Shown here piece after piece: positions 63,488 through 64,000 of a stretch of 64,000 nucleotides of DNA. The translations under genes and the position numbers were made by a program. The notes under the pieces were generated by a model. It did no database searches. It worked only from the letters and a program-made list of their open reading frames with translations, and was not told the origin of the DNA. How positions within the stretch are numbered: position 1 is the stretch's first letter; each line of letters starts with the position of its first letter. The DNA is from C-114 sp963745405 (GTDB taxonomy: Bacteria; Chloroflexota; Limnocylindria; Limnocylindrales; CSP1-4), in assembly GCA_963745405.1 (NCBI GenBank), contig CAVUWY010000002.1, positions 682,001 to 746,000 on the forward strand, in the 5' to 3' direction.

Positions 63488-64000
63488 GTGCAACGCTCCC
63501 GGCCCATCGCCTTTGCCTCCCTGCTGATCGTCGCCATTGCGATCGGCGGGTGCAGTCAGATCTCCGGTCTGCCGACCCTGCCTCCACTGCCGAGCGGCCT
63601 GCCGAGCCTCCCGCCCCTCCCGACGGTGCCGACACTGCCGACCACGCCGCCGAAGCCGAGTCCGACCGCGACCCCTGCGCCAACGCCGACACCGACTCCA
63701 CCGCCCGCGCCGACCACCGCGCCCACGCCGACGCCGACGACGGCACCGACTCCAACGCCGACTACGGCCCCGACGCCGACGCCCACGCCGGCACCTACCG
63801 CGACCGCTGCGCCGACGGCGGCACCCACGCCGACACCCACTCCGACCGTCGCGCCGACCACCGCGCCGACGCCATCTCCGTCGCCATCTCCGACGCCCAC
63901 CGCGACGGTATCGCCGAGCGCCTCGGCATCCGCGTCGCCGAGTGCGAGCCCGAGCCCGTCGCTGGCGCCGTCCCCGAGCGCCTCGCCCGCGCCGACGCCT
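63488..64000 (+). CDS. Pro/Thr-rich lipoprotein (runs past window end)
   Basis: 171 codons to the window end from a GTG. The signal peptide SRPIAFASLLIVAIAIGGC fits a lipobox ending in IAIGGC, so Cys is probably lipidated. Everything after is a low-complexity Pro/Thr/Ala/Ser run (APTPTPTPP, TTAPTPTPT, then SASPSASPS), likely an extended wall-spanning stalk. The C-terminal domain lies beyond the window, so function cannot be assigned. A GGAGG site lies 13 bp upstream. Confidence 0.7.
   Translation, partial: MQRSRPIAFASLLIVAIAIGGCSQISGLPTLPPLPSGLPSLPPLPTVPTLPTTPPKPSPTATPAPTPTPTPPPAPTTAPTPTPTTAPTPTPTTAPTPTPTPAPTATAAPTAAPTPTPTPTVAPTTAPTPSPSPSPTPTATVSPSASASASPSASPSPSLAPSPSASPAPTP

Overview
This is a high-GC (around 70%), densely packed bacterial chromosome segment with many 4-bp start/stop overlaps, GTG and TTG starts, and few gaps. 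The gene mix (an adenylate cyclase/AAA giant regulator, a COG4280-type membrane protein, DUF2277, VanZ, MacAB next to an OmpR-type two-component system, a complete selenocysteine system) fits a Chloroflexota lineage such as the Limnocylindria-like soil and freshwater groups. That placement is inference from style and content. No rRNA, phage, plasmid, transposase or CRISPR locus was seen.

Layout. 1-5.4 kb: selenocysteine (Sec) machinery: selB (cut by the window edge), selA, two small membrane genes, the tRNA-Sec gene and selD. 5.6-14.7 kb: a mixed run with a frameshifted cytochrome P450, three VOC proteins (one paired with an AraC regulator), a UvrA-like ABC ATPase, an ABC-2 exporter and a methyltransferase. 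14.8-20.9 kb: two 148-bp palindromic repeat elements in the same orientation flank a cyclase/AAA regulator, a cyclopropane-synthase-like methyltransferase and an acyl-ACP desaturase. 22.1-28.9 kb: a Sec-dependent, NAD-linked formate dehydrogenase (FDH) locus. Its alpha subunit is split into two genes in permuted order, and four of its reading frames carry extra-base frameshifts. 29-34 kb: a PPOX protein, a lysA-like decarboxylase, DUF2277, a tryptophanase/tyrosine phenol-lyase homologue, an AlkA-type glycosylase and a GNAT protein. 34.2-34.7 kb: tandem repeats. 34.7-42.4 kb: an NlpC/P60 hydrolase with a structured leader, a PPOX protein, a patatin, metH and a vapBC-like toxin-antitoxin pair with a perfect 20-bp palindromic operator. 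42.4-46 kb: SMP-30 lactonase, PfkB sugar kinase, alpha/beta hydrolase and a DHFR-like protein. 46-52.7 kb: one operon of MacA adaptor, MacB ATPase, MacB permease, DUF5666 protein, response regulator and sensor kinase, with an 11-bp direct repeat at its promoter. 53-64 kb: gltB with a coupled small Cys-rich gene, GNAT, a GT39-like membrane protein, DsrE, a second two-component pair, a secreted protein and a Pro/Thr-rich lipoprotein running off the end.

How it fits together. The strongest functional story is selenium: SelD makes selenophosphate, SelA converts Ser-tRNA-Sec to Sec-tRNA-Sec, and SelB delivers it at UGA. The client is in the same window: the FDH catalytic half has an in-frame UGA (codon 87) followed 11 nt later by a textbook bacterial SECIS hairpin with a GGTCT loop. 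FdhD, the sulfurtransferase for the FDH cofactor, lies at the end of the same locus.

Caution: eight places show a one-base excess relative to the expected protein, six of them between 25.1 and 29.4 kb. They may be residual sequencing insertions or real decay; the sequence alone cannot decide.
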